Source: Cohnella sp. GbtcB17
GTDB taxonomy: Bacteria > Bacillota > Bacilli > Paenibacillales > Paenibacillaceae
Assembly: GCF_019091135.1 (NCBI RefSeq)
Contig: NZ_JAGXJW010000051.1
Span: forward strand, 1-64,000
Length of the DNA: 64,000 nucleotides
Direction: 5' to 3'
Both the position numbers and the translations under genes were made by a program. The stretch's first letter is position 1. The number at the start of each line of letters is the position of its first letter. Shown here in pieces: positions 9,285 through 17,104 of this stretch. The notes beneath the pieces were generated by a model, which had not been told where the DNA came from, did not search any database, and saw only the letters and a list, made by a program, of their open reading frames with translations.

Positions 9285-10079
9285 CTAGATCCGTCGAACT
9301 GCCGAAGGAAGCTCCAGAAGCTCGACCGGGACATCCGGGAAGGCGCCGCGAAGCAGCTTGACGACCGTCAGCATGCCCGCCTCCTCGCTCTTCTGGTGGC
9401 CGAGGACGATCAAGGCCTTGTTCAAGCCCATGTCCGCCGCGTCCCTGACGTATTCGTTGGTTTCCCATTCGTTAGTCTCGCCTGCGATCAACAGATCGAT
9501 GTCGCGTTCCTTTAGATAAGCCATCTGCGCGCGCCCTCCCGGCGCGCCCACGGCGAAGGCGAAGCGCGCGACGGGGAGCTCCGGATCCCCGGCGACCAGC
9601 ACGCTGTCGATGCCTAGCTTGCGCTTCGCCTCCTCTGCAATGGCGCGTACGGTGCACACATCGCCGTTTGGCAGCGTCAATCGCGTCGGATCGTCGGAAT
9701 CTGCGTAGGCTTCCCAGCCGAGCGCCTTCAACATCCCGTCGACGATGCCGTCCGGCTTGTATTCGTGAATATAATCGTGAAGCCGGAAAATCGCGATGCC
9801 CGACGACGCGATCAACTCTCGCTTGCGCTCATAAACCGGATCTCCGCTCAGCCAATCGGTTTCGTCGAGATGATTAAAGTAAGTCGGTTCATGCGTAATG
9901 ATCAAATTGGCGCCGGATTCGATCGCGCGGCGGATGACGTCGAAGGTGGCTGTAAACGCGACCGCGATTCCCTGAACCTCTTCGTCCAAGTCGCCGCTTT
10001 TAAGCGTATCGACCGTGTCTTCCAGCTTGCCGACAGAGGTGATCAAGATATCGAGCGCTTGCCGTACCGTAACTGTCAT
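9285..10079 (-). CDS. Nif3-like dinuclear metal centre protein
   Basis: 264-residue protein of the NIF3/YbgI (GTP cyclohydrolase I type 2-like) family, which forms toroidal hexamers with two metals per subunit; the true function is unknown. Candidate ligands are His63 in ITHEPTYFNH, His101 and His105 in RLHDYIHEYKPDG, and late GETNEWETNE and VLGHQKSEEAG. The HDYIH form differs from the common HTNLD and marks a subfamily. Start ATG at 10079 with GGGAGAA upstream. The product ends at 9285, 52 bp before the MidA-like gene, suggesting co-transcription. Confidence 0.88.
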   Translation of the reverse strand: MTVTVRQALDILITSVGKLEDTVDTLKSGDLDEEVQGIAVAFTATFDVIRRAIESGANLIITHEPTYFNHLDETDWLSGDPVYERKRELIASSGIAIFRLHDYIHEYKPDGIVDGMLKALGWEAYADSDDPTRLTLPNGDVCTVRAIAEEAKRKLGIDSVLVAGDPELPVARFAFAVGAPGGRAQMAYLKERDIDLLIAGETNEWETNEYVRDAADMGLNKALIVLGHQKSEEAGMLTVVKLLRGAFPDVPVELLELPSAVRRI

Positions 10080-10215
10080 GAGTGGTTCTCCCTTCCTCGT
10101 ATGGCTCCGCCTTATACGCCGTTAAGTTCTTTGGCATCGTACCACATGCCGGCCGTAGGCGCCAAACCAAGTAAGCTGCGGCAGTATCGGAATGCTGCGC
10201 TTGTCCTTTTGAAAT

Positions 10216-10821
10216 TCATCGCAAGCGCGGCCGGTCGAGACCGCGAACCGATGCAGTCGTGATGATCAGCATTTGCTTCGCGATTTCCTCTTCCGTTTGC
10301 CGCAGCCCGTTTTGCAGCCAGTTTTTATAAATGCCGATCGCGCCGCCGATGATCCAATCGATATACAGATCGTATTCGATATCCGCCTGGAGCGTGCCCG
10401 CTTTCCTGAACGTCTTGTGAAGCGAGGCGCTCATCTGGTCGTGAAGCCGGTTGGACAGATCCGGTACCCCGTTGGTCAGCAGCATGATGCGGTAAAACTC
10501 CGCGTGCTTCTTAATATGCCTGACCGAGCTGCGGATCGTACGGTACAGCTCGTCCGCTGAAGCAAGCCCTTTCGCATCGCCGGGGCTGGCCTCGATGATT
10601 TCCCCGTACTCGGAAAGCACGTCGTCTACAATCTCGTCGAGCAGCTCTTCTTTCGTCGAGAAATGGTCGTAGAAGGTCACCCGGTTGATGCCGGCGGACT
10701 TTGCGATTTCATTGGTCTTGATCAGGCTGAACGGCTTTTCCGCCAGCAGCCGGAGCATGGCCGCCTTCAACGCTTTGCGCGACCGGACGACCCTCGAATC
10801 GGACTCGTGCGTACGCGTCAT
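10216..10821 (-). CDS. TetR/AcrR family repressor
   Basis: 201 residues. N-terminal helix-turn-helix: AMLRLLAEKPFSLIKTNEIAKSAGINRVTFYDHF with the recognition helix around INRVTFYDHF at residues 44-53. The C-terminal part has the TetR_C-type ligand domain, including the DLYIDWIIGGAIGIYKNWL helix common to the YhgE/DhaS-like group. The open frame extends to 10965, but the promoter at 10928-10956 lies inside that extension, so the ATG at 10821 with GGGGAAA upstream is chosen. It is divergent from an SDR gene and a perfect palindrome sits between the -35 and -10 of its own promoter, so autorepression and control of the SDR are likely. Ligand unknown. Confidence 0.88.
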   Translation of the reverse strand: MTRTHESDSRVVRSRKALKAAMLRLLAEKPFSLIKTNEIAKSAGINRVTFYDHFSTKEELLDEIVDDVLSEYGEIIEASPGDAKGLASADELYRTIRSSVRHIKKHAEFYRIMLLTNGVPDLSNRLHDQMSASLHKTFRKAGTLQADIEYDLYIDWIIGGAIGIYKNWLQNGLRQTEEEIAKQMLIITTASVRGLDRPRLR

Positions 10822-10927
10822 CCGCGTCGTTTCCCCTTTCGCAGGCTGGCGATGTTCCTTGAATTTTTGTGAATAGACGACACATTCGGGCAAAGTGTAC
10901 GCAAGGCGCTTGTCCCGTCCGCTAATA

Positions 10928-10956
10928 TTATAGGCGACACGATGTCGCCAAACAAC
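10928..10956 (-). promoter_or_regulatory. tetR promoter with operator filling the spacer
   Basis: Minus-strand -35 TTGTTT (10955-10950) and -10 TATAAT (10932-10927) are separated by exactly 17 bases, and these 17 bases (10933-10949) are the inverted repeat GGCGACA-TCG-TGTCGCC. A repressor bound there would exclude RNA polymerase. The site also lies 43 bp upstream of the divergent SDR start. Confidence 0.75.
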
Positions 10957-10991
10957 AACGCACACCTTACACTTTCCGGAGGATGATTCGA

Positions 10992-11753
10992 ATGAAGCTG
11001 CAGGACAAATCCGTCGTAATCACGGGCGCCGCCTCGGGCATGGGCAAAGCGATGGCCTTGCTGTTCGCACAAGAAGGCGCGAAAATCGTCGTCGCCGACA
11101 TCAACGGCGTGGCGGTCGACGCGGTCGTCGCCGAGATCGCTTCCGCCGGCGGTCAGGCGAAAGGGGTCGTCGCCAACGTCTCCAAGGAAGAAGACGTGTC
11201 CCGCATGATCGATGCGGCCGTGGAAAGCTTCGGCAGTCTTGACGTTCTCGTCAACAATGCCGGTATCATGGACGCCATGATGTCCGCCGAGGCTGTCACC
11301 GACGATATGTGGACGCGCGTGATGGACATCAACGTAGCGGGCCCGATGCGCGCGATCCGCAAAGCGCTCCCGATCATGAAGGCGCAAGGCAAGGGCGTCA
11401 TCGTCAATACGGCTTCCGTCGGCGGGCTATTCGGCTCCCGCGCCGGCGTCGCCTACACGGCATCCAAGCATGCCGTGGTCGGCCTCACCAAAAACGTCGG
11501 CTTCCAATACGGCAAGCTCGGCATTCGCTGCAATGCGATCGCGCCAGGCGCCGTTGCGACCAACATCGGCGTGGGCGGCACGCAGCCGGATCCGTTCGGC
11601 CTCGAGCAAGCAATGGCGGGCATGGCGCTGCAGCGCTCGGACGTCGGCGATCCGTCCGCGATCGCCTCAGTCGCGCTGTTTCTGGCCTCCGACGACTCGG
11701 CATTCGTCAACGGCACCGTCGTTACGGCCGACGGCGGCTGGTCGGCATACTGA
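10992..11753 (+). CDS. Short-chain dehydrogenase/reductase (SDR)
   Basis: 253-residue classical SDR. NAD(P) site TGAASGMGKA at 11-20, NNAG at about 87-90, catalytic Ser in NTASVGG and the YTASK motif, ending with the usual VNGTVVTADGGWSAY. Asp after the second strand (IVVADING) suggests NAD preference. The ATG at 10992 is nine bases after GGAGG; the ATG at 10983 touches the binding site and is unlikely. Divergent from the TetR gene with a shared operator, so probably induced when the TetR ligand is present. Substrate unknown; the family includes glucose, 3-oxoacyl and secondary alcohol dehydrogenases. Confidence 0.92.
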   Translation: MKLQDKSVVITGAASGMGKAMALLFAQEGAKIVVADINGVAVDAVVAEIASAGGQAKGVVANVSKEEDVSRMIDAAVESFGSLDVLVNNAGIMDAMMSAEAVTDDMWTRVMDINVAGPMRAIRKALPIMKAQGKGVIVNTASVGGLFGSRAGVAYTASKHAVVGLTKNVGFQYGKLGIRCNAIAPGAVATNIGVGGTQPDPFGLEQAMAGMALQRSDVGDPSAIASVALFLASDDSAFVNGTVVTADGGWSAY

Positions 11754-11785
11754 TCGGTCACGCGGCCTGCGGTTGATTTAAGCCT

Positions 11786-11830
11786 AAAAGACGCTTCCTA
11801 TCCGCGATTGCGGTAGGATAGCGTCTTTTT
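11786..11830. terminator. Bidirectional terminator between SDR gene and mnmH
   Basis: AAAAGACGC and CCTATCC pair with GGATAG and GCGTCTTTTT around a short loop; T-runs occur on both strands. It ends both convergent transcripts. Confidence 0.9.
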
Positions 11831-11837
11831 CGATTGT

Positions 11838-12896
11838 TTATTGCATTAAATATTCGCTCGCGATCGACGCGATCGCGCGCTTCACTTCGACGTAAGCCGA
11901 CTCGATCGAATCGGCGGACACCGTCAAGTTGCGAATGTCGGAATCGAGCGCGGCTGCGGTGGAATGTGCATACAGCGGATCGTAGTAATGCTTAAGCAGC
12001 AGCGCGACGGCCTGCTCGTAGCGCCCTGTTCTGAGGCAGCCGTCGATCTCGGCGGCGATCGGCGTATGAATACGCTCGCGTATGCGTGAGAAGGAAGCGA
12101 TACAAGCTTGCTCGTGCTTCCACGGCTCATAATCCCGCAAAATTTGAGCCGCTCGCACCTCTACCGGAAGCTCGATCGTAATTTGATAGCCGCGCGTCCG
12201 CGTGCCGAACAGCACGTCGGGCACGACGATTTTGCCTATGCGCTTGCTCTCCGCCTCGAATAGAACGAAGGGCTCGTCACGATAGGCGAGCAACGCGTCA
12301 AGCAGCAGCGATTCGAACGTCTTCTGGTTGTTCGGCCGCAGGCCGATCCCGCCGAAGATCGAACCGCGGTGTCCGGCCATTCCCTCGAGATCGATGACGG
12401 GCCGGCCTTCCTGCTGAAGGCGAAGCAGCATTTCCGTCTTGCCCGATCCCGTCGAGCCTTGCAGCACGATCGGCGTCGGCGAGAATACGAACTTATCGAG
12501 CTGTTCGATCACCCATTGCCGGTAGGCGCGATAACCGCCGGCGAGCCGTTGGCTGTAGATGCCCATGAGCGACAGCACGGTAGCCGTCGTTTTGCTGCGC
12601 ATGCCGCCTCGCCAGCAGAATACGACCTTGTCGCCGGGGATGGCGGCGAACTGTTTAATGAAAACGGGGAGCTTGGCCGAAACGAGCTCGAGTCCGCGCT
12701 CCTTGGCAGCTTCCGTCCCGACCTGCGTATAGAGCGTGCCGACCTCGGCCCGTTCCTCGTCGTTAAACAAAGGAATATTGATGCTGCCAGGTATTGTAGC
12801 GTTCGCGAACTCGCCGGGCGAACGAACGTCGATCAGCGTGACCGGCTTGAGTCGCCGCTTATCGGACAGCTCGTTCCATGCAATATCAGTGAACAT
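11838..12896 (-). CDS. mnmH: tRNA 2-selenouridine synthase
   Basis: Replaces sulfur of (mnm5)s2U34 in tRNA by selenium from selenophosphate. The 352-residue product has an N-terminal rhodanese domain (LIDVRSPGEFANATIPGS; active Cys in VVFCWRGGMRS near residue 95) and a P-loop domain with LQGSTGSGKTEML near residues 142-154, the SelU/MnmH architecture at the usual length. The open frame runs to 13064 but the ATG at 12896 follows GGAGG and lies 17 bp after selD, which fixes the start. It is the last gene of rnz-selD-mnmH. The pairing with selD shows that the cell uses selenium at least for tRNA modification. Confidence 0.95.
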   Translation of the reverse strand: MFTDIAWNELSDKRRLKPVTLIDVRSPGEFANATIPGSINIPLFNDEERAEVGTLYTQVGTEAAKERGLELVSAKLPVFIKQFAAIPGDKVVFCWRGGMRSKTTATVLSLMGIYSQRLAGGYRAYRQWVIEQLDKFVFSPTPIVLQGSTGSGKTEMLLRLQQEGRPVIDLEGMAGHRGSIFGGIGLRPNNQKTFESLLLDALLAYRDEPFVLFEAESKRIGKIVVPDVLFGTRTRGYQITIELPVEVRAAQILRDYEPWKHEQACIASFSRIRERIHTPIAAEIDGCLRTGRYEQAVALLLKHYYDPLYAHSTAAALDSDIRNLTVSADSIESAYVEVKRAIASIASEYLMQ

Positions 12897-12913
12897 AATC
12901 GTACGCTCCTCCG

Positions 12914-13963
12914 TCAGACGACAACGATCTGTCCCGGATGCTCGGCGACCGTCTCGCCGACGATGCTCGCTTCGACGCCTGCTGCGATCAAGGCTTGAAG
13001 CAGCGCCTCCGCTTGCTCGTCCGCCACTGCGATGAGCAGCCCGCCCGAGGTGACCGCGTCGCACAGTATCCAGCGGTCCGTTTGATCCATGGCATCAGGA
13101 AAAGTCACATGCGGCGATACGTGCTCGTAGTTCTTTTTCGTGCCGCCCGGCACGAGTCCGCCTTCCGCGAGCTCTCTCGCCCGGGGCAGCACGGGGACAT
13201 CGGCTTGACGAATGCGGATGCCGACGCCGCTCCCTTTGGCCATCTCAAGCGTATGCCCCAGCAGTCCGAAGCCCGTGACATCGGTGCAGGCGTCCACCGC
13301 GTAATCAGCCATCGTCTCGGCGGCCTTCTTGTTGAGCGTGGACATCACCTGCGTTACGCGTGCGATCTCGCTCTCGCTCAGGCGATCGTTTTTAATTGAC
13401 GTCGTGAGGATGCCGACCCCGATCGGCTTCGTTAAGATCAGCTTGTTGCCCGGCTTGGCGCCCGCATTCGTCTTGATGCGTTCCGGATGGATGACGCCGG
13501 TGACGGCAAGACCGAACTTCGGCTCCTTGTCGTCGATGGAGTGTCCACCGACGAGCGTCGCTCCGGCCTCCCGCACTTTGTCTCCGGCGCCGCGCAGGAT
13601 GTCCGCGAGTATTTGCTTGTCCAGCGTGTTGATCGGGAACGCTACGATATTTAACGCCGTTAACGGCTTGCCGCCCATCGCGTAAATGTCGCTGATGGCG
13701 TTGGCCGCAGCAATCTGTCCGAAGGCGTACGGGTCGTCCACGATCGGTGTAAAAAAGTCGACGGTCTGCACGATCGCCAGCTCGTCGCTTAACTTGTACA
13801 CGCCTGCGTCATCGCTCGTATCGATGCCGACGAGCAAATGAGGATCCGCTGGGCCTGACGGCAAGCTTCGGATCACCTCGGACAGATCGCCGGGGCCGAT
13901 CTTGCATCCGCAGCCGCCCTTGCTGGACAGCGAAGTCAATTTGATCTTTTGGTTGCTGCTCAT
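12914..13963 (-). CDS. selD: Selenide, water dikinase (selenophosphate synthetase)
   Basis: Makes selenophosphate from selenide and ATP. 349 residues; the flexible N-terminus KGGCGCKIGP carries Cys18 and Lys21, equivalent to catalytic Cys17 and Lys20 of the E. coli enzyme, so this is the Cys form and needs no UGA recoding. Further signatures: VGIDTSDDAGVY, QTVDFFTPIVDDPY, ANAISDIYAMGG, VGGHSIDD and DVTGFGLLGH. ATG at 13963 with GGGAGTG upstream. Between rnz (31 bp) and mnmH (17 bp). No selA, selB or selenoprotein gene is seen in the window. Confidence 0.96.
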   Translation of the reverse strand: MSSNQKIKLTSLSSKGGCGCKIGPGDLSEVIRSLPSGPADPHLLVGIDTSDDAGVYKLSDELAIVQTVDFFTPIVDDPYAFGQIAAANAISDIYAMGGKPLTALNIVAFPINTLDKQILADILRGAGDKVREAGATLVGGHSIDDKEPKFGLAVTGVIHPERIKTNAGAKPGNKLILTKPIGVGILTTSIKNDRLSESEIARVTQVMSTLNKKAAETMADYAVDACTDVTGFGLLGHTLEMAKGSGVGIRIRQADVPVLPRARELAEGGLVPGGTKKNYEHVSPHVTFPDAMDQTDRWILCDAVTSGGLLIAVADEQAEALLQALIAAGVEASIVGETVAEHPGQIVVV

Positions 13964-13994
13964 TTGAATGACACTCCCTATCCGTTGTTGGACC

Positions 13995-14912
13995 TTATAT
14001 GAAAACTTCCTTGAAGTCGTAAGCGGCTTCGATATGCGGGAATACCGCGGCGGCTTGCCCGATAAGCGTCTGAACGTCCTCGTCGTCGTATCGCGCGCTG
14101 ATGTGGCTGACGACTAGCCGTTTAGCGCCCGCCGCTGCTGCGGTTTCCGCCGCTTGCAAAAACGTCGAATGCCCGTACAGCGCCGCCTTTTCCTCCAGTC
14201 CGATGCCGAACGTCGCTTCGTGGACGAGCACATCGGCGCCTCGCGCCAATTGGGCTGCGCGTTCGCATTTGACCGTGTCGCCCAGGATCGTGACGACCCG
14301 GCCGGACGCGCTGGGCCCGACGGCATCCGCCGCTCGGATAACGGAGCCGTCGGGCAGCACGATATCCTCGCCGCGTTTGAGCTTGCCGTAAAGCGGCCCG
14401 GGCGCCGCCCCGCGGCTGGCCAAGTACGCCAGGTCGAGCTGCCCGGATCTCGGATGCTCTTCGATCCGATAGCCGAAGCTGCGTACGCGATGCGCGAGCT
14501 CGCCGGCTTCAATCCTGAAGCGACCGTCGTCGAAAGCCTCGCCGTCGCCTTCGAGCTCGTGGATGTCGAGCTCGTAGTTCAAATGTGCTTCGCTATATCG
14601 CAGCACGCCCTCGACGTATGCACGCAAGCCCGGCGGACCGTACAGCTCCAGCTTGTCCGCGCCTTCATAGTACGTCCGACTGCTTAAGATTCCGGGCAAT
14701 CCGTATACATGGTCGCCGTGCATATGCGTAATAAAGATCCGATTCAGCTTGCCCAGCTTCAGCCTGGACCGGAGCAGCTGATGCTGCGTACCCTCGCCGG
14801 CATCGAACAGCCAGAACCGGTTTTGATCCTCTGGAAAGGTGACGGCGATCGACGTCACGTTGCGGTGCGCGGTCGGCCGGCCCGCGCTTGTGCCTAAAAA
14901 TAACAGCTTCAT
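13995..14912 (-). CDS. rnz: Ribonuclease Z
   Basis: Zinc endonuclease that trims the 3' trailer of tRNA precursors. 305 residues with the metallo-beta-lactamase motif THMHGDHVYGLPG near residue 62, the GEGTQ substrate loop, LGDT and late HSTFLQAAETA and SHISARY ligands, standard for tRNase Z. I chose ATG at 14912, with GAGGTG seven bases upstream, over the GTG at 14921, which overlaps that site. First gene of an operon with selD and mnmH, so three tRNA- or selenium-related functions are together. Confidence 0.94.
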   Translation of the reverse strand: MKLLFLGTSAGRPTAHRNVTSIAVTFPEDQNRFWLFDAGEGTQHQLLRSRLKLGKLNRIFITHMHGDHVYGLPGILSSRTYYEGADKLELYGPPGLRAYVEGVLRYSEAHLNYELDIHELEGDGEAFDDGRFRIEAGELAHRVRSFGYRIEEHPRSGQLDLAYLASRGAAPGPLYGKLKRGEDIVLPDGSVIRAADAVGPSASGRVVTILGDTVKCERAAQLARGADVLVHEATFGIGLEEKAALYGHSTFLQAAETAAAAGAKRLVVSHISARYDDEDVQTLIGQAAAVFPHIEAAYDFKEVFI

Positions 14913-14996
14913 GAACCGCACCTCGCTTGGGTTAGCCGGCGAACGGCAGAATACGCTTTAGGATGCCTAGTCTGCAGGGCATAAATCCAATCGACA

Positions 14997-15440
14997 TCAT
15001 TCGCCCAAGTTCAACAGAGTATCGTCGAGCCCGCTGTACATCTTTTGAAGCAGCGTCTGCAAAGTATCGATCTCGTCCGCGGTCAGACGGGCCGTCAGCA
15101 ACCGATTGTAATCGTCTAAAATCGCTTGCAGCGTGGGCTCGAAGGCAATCGCTCGTTCGGTCGGATAAAGCCGGTAAGAACGTCGGTCCTGCTCGTCGAC
15201 CGTCCTCGTCACGTACCCCGCCTCCTCCAGCTGTCGAATGCAGCGGGTGGTGGTGGCTTTGTCGAGCTTGACCACGCTCGTCAGCTTGTCTTGGTTCATG
15301 CCGGGCGTCGCCAATATCGCTCTTAGGTAGCTGTGCTGCCCTCCGCTTCCGATATCATGCGGCTTCAGCATTTCGGCCAGCTCGCGCTGTGCGATTCGGT
15401 TGATGAAGGACATGAGTTTGCCTACCGAATACGGTCTCAT
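14997..15440 (-). CDS. MarR family transcriptional regulator
   Basis: 147 residues with a winged helix: QHSYLRAILATPGMNQDKLTSVV, recognition helix LDKATTTRCIRQLEEAGYVTR and the wing DEQDRRSYRLYPTE at about 80-93, typical MarR. ATG at 15440 has GGAGG upstream. It is divergent from a DHA2-type MFS exporter gene, and two palindromes built on GTTGC/GCAAC lie in the shared region, so it probably represses the exporter and itself until a toxic ligand binds. Confidence 0.92.
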   Translation of the reverse strand: MRPYSVGKLMSFINRIAQRELAEMLKPHDIGSGGQHSYLRAILATPGMNQDKLTSVVKLDKATTTRCIRQLEEAGYVTRTVDEQDRRSYRLYPTERAIAFEPTLQAILDDYNRLLTARLTADEIDTLQTLLQKMYSGLDDTLLNLGE

Positions 15441-15491
15441 GTCGGTCCTCCTTCCGCGATGCGATCGAATATTCCTAGCTTAGCGCAACGA

Positions 15492-15553
15492 AGTTGCTGT
15501 CGCAACTAAATTGAGCTACACTAGCTTTATCCGAATTTAGTTGCGCTCGCAAC
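15492..15553. promoter_or_regulatory. Two palindromic MarR operator candidates
   Basis: Site 1 is AGTTGC-tgtc-GCAACT (15492-15507); site 2 is GTTGCG-CT-CGCAAC (15540-15553). Both share the core GTTGC and GCAAC and lie between marR and the MFS gene, centres 47 bp apart. A weak plus-strand promoter, TTGCTG (15494) with TACACT (15517), would overlap site 1. Confidence 0.75.
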
Positions 15554-15584
15554 CAACTGATTATAAAAGGAAGGTTGACATCCG

Positions 15585-17033
15585 ATGACCTACCAGGACG
15601 ATCCGATCATTCAAAAAAACAGGTGGCTCATACTTATCATTCTTAATTTGTTCACGTTCATGGCCACGCTGGACGGCAGCATCGTCAACATTGCCCTGCC
15701 CGTCATTTCCAGAGAGTTGCGCCTGCCCGTCGCACAGACCGAATGGATCGTCACCGCCTATCTGATGACGATCTGCGCGGCCATTCTGTTTTTCGGCAAG
15801 CTCGGCGATATCGTCGGAAAAATTAAAGTATTCCGTACGGGCATGATGATCTTTACCGTCGGCTCGCTTTTATGCGGACTTAGCGACAGCCTGCCGGCGA
15901 TCGTCGCATCGCGTCTCGTCCAAGCGCTGGGCGCGTCGATGACGATGGCGAACAGCCAGGGCATCGTTACCGATATTTTTCCCGGCAGCGAGCGAGGCAA
16001 AGCGTTGGGGCTGACCGGCACCTTCGTTTCGCTCGGCATTATTGCCGGTCCAAGCCTCGGCGGTCTTATTTTATCGGGTCTTGGCTGGGAATATATTTTT
16101 TGGGTCAACGTTCCCGTCGGACTCGTTGCGCTTGCGATCGGCTGGCGGAAGCTTCCCGTCGACTTGAGCAAGCTCAAAGTCAGAATCGACGCGGCCGGCA
16201 GCGCGATGTTTACCGTCTTTATTTTGCTGCTGTTCGCGGGATTGCTCCTCGGTCAGCAATTTGGTTATGCGCAGCCGTGGATTATTGCCTCGCTTGCAGC
16301 TTCGGCTGTCGTACTCGTTTCTTTTATCCACTTCGAGAAAAAAATCGCTGCACCGCTGCTGCAGCTTTCCTTGTTTCGCAATCCGCTATTTTCGCTAAGC
16401 ATTTTATGCGGGTTTCTCGTATTCGTCTCCAATTCCTGTTTCAATATCATCGCGCCGTTTTACGTTCAGGATATCCTTGGCTTGACGCCGTCCCAGGCCG
16501 GATTGCTCATGATGCTGTTCCCGATCGTCATGGTCGTCGTCGCCCCTCTGAGCGGCGCCCTCTCGGACAAGATCGGTTCCGAACTGCTGACCTTTATCGG
16601 TCTGCTCGTACTGATCGCCGCCCAATCGGGCATGGCCACGCTTGGCCCGGACAGCTCTATCGCACTGGCAGGCACTTGGATGGCGCTCCTGGGTCTCGGC
16701 AGCGGTCTGTTCCAGTCGCCCAACAATTCGCTGATTATGTCAAAAGTGCCTAAGACCCAGCTAGGCATCGCGGGCAGCATCAACGCGCTGATTCGAAACA
16801 TCGGCATGGTCGCAGGCATTACGCTCGCGACGACCACGCTTTTTGGCGTCATGAGCGCAAAAGCCGGCGTCCGCATCAAAGACTTCGGCTCCGCAAGTCC
16901 CGATTTGTTTATCGCAGGCATGCACGTCGTATTTTTAACGGCTTCCGCAATTTGCCTGACCGGCGCGCTGTTGACTGGCTGGCGGCTTTGGTCCACCCGA
17001 CGCAATGCCCATACGAAGCCGCAGAACGCTTAA
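15585..17033 (+). CDS. MFS multidrug exporter, DHA2 (14-helix) type
   Basis: 482-residue membrane protein of the EmrB/QacA group. Helix 1 (WLILIILNLFTFMATLDGSIVNIALP) carries the DHA2 motif LDxxIVNxALP; motif A-like GKLGDIVGKIKVFRTG follows helix 2, and motif C-like GTFVSLGIIAGPSLGGLI lies in helix 5. About 14 helices by hydrophobicity. ATG at 15585 with GGAAGG upstream. Divergent from marR with operator-like palindromes between, so drug-inducible efflux is likely. Substrates cannot be read from sequence. Confidence 0.93.
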   Translation: MTYQDDPIIQKNRWLILIILNLFTFMATLDGSIVNIALPVISRELRLPVAQTEWIVTAYLMTICAAILFFGKLGDIVGKIKVFRTGMMIFTVGSLLCGLSDSLPAIVASRLVQALGASMTMANSQGIVTDIFPGSERGKALGLTGTFVSLGIIAGPSLGGLILSGLGWEYIFWVNVPVGLVALAIGWRKLPVDLSKLKVRIDAAGSAMFTVFILLLFAGLLLGQQFGYAQPWIIASLAASAVVLVSFIHFEKKIAAPLLQLSLFRNPLFSLSILCGFLVFVSNSCFNIIAPFYVQDILGLTPSQAGLLMMLFPIVMVVVAPLSGALSDKIGSELLTFIGLLVLIAAQSGMATLGPDSSIALAGTWMALLGLGSGLFQSPNNSLIMSKVPKTQLGIAGSINALIRNIGMVAGITLATTTLFGVMSAKAGVRIKDFGSASPDLFIAGMHVVFLTASAICLTGALLTGWRLWSTRRNAHTKPQNA

Positions 17034-17069
17034 CTTGGCGGCATTCCGGCGCGTGTCGCTAACGAGTTG

Positions 17070-17101
17070 AAAAAGCATGGCGGACGTTCGCCATGCTTTT
17101 T
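17070..17101. terminator. Bidirectional terminator
   Basis: AAAAAGCATGGCG-gacgtt-CGCCATGCTTTTT, a 13-bp stem with T-runs on both strands, between the convergent MFS and glycosyltransferase genes. Confidence 0.95.
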
Positions 17102-17104
17102 CAT

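Noticed and set aside
10822-10965. N-terminal extension of the TetR protein to 10965
   Set aside because: The promoter and operator lie inside it, so that part cannot be on the transcript.
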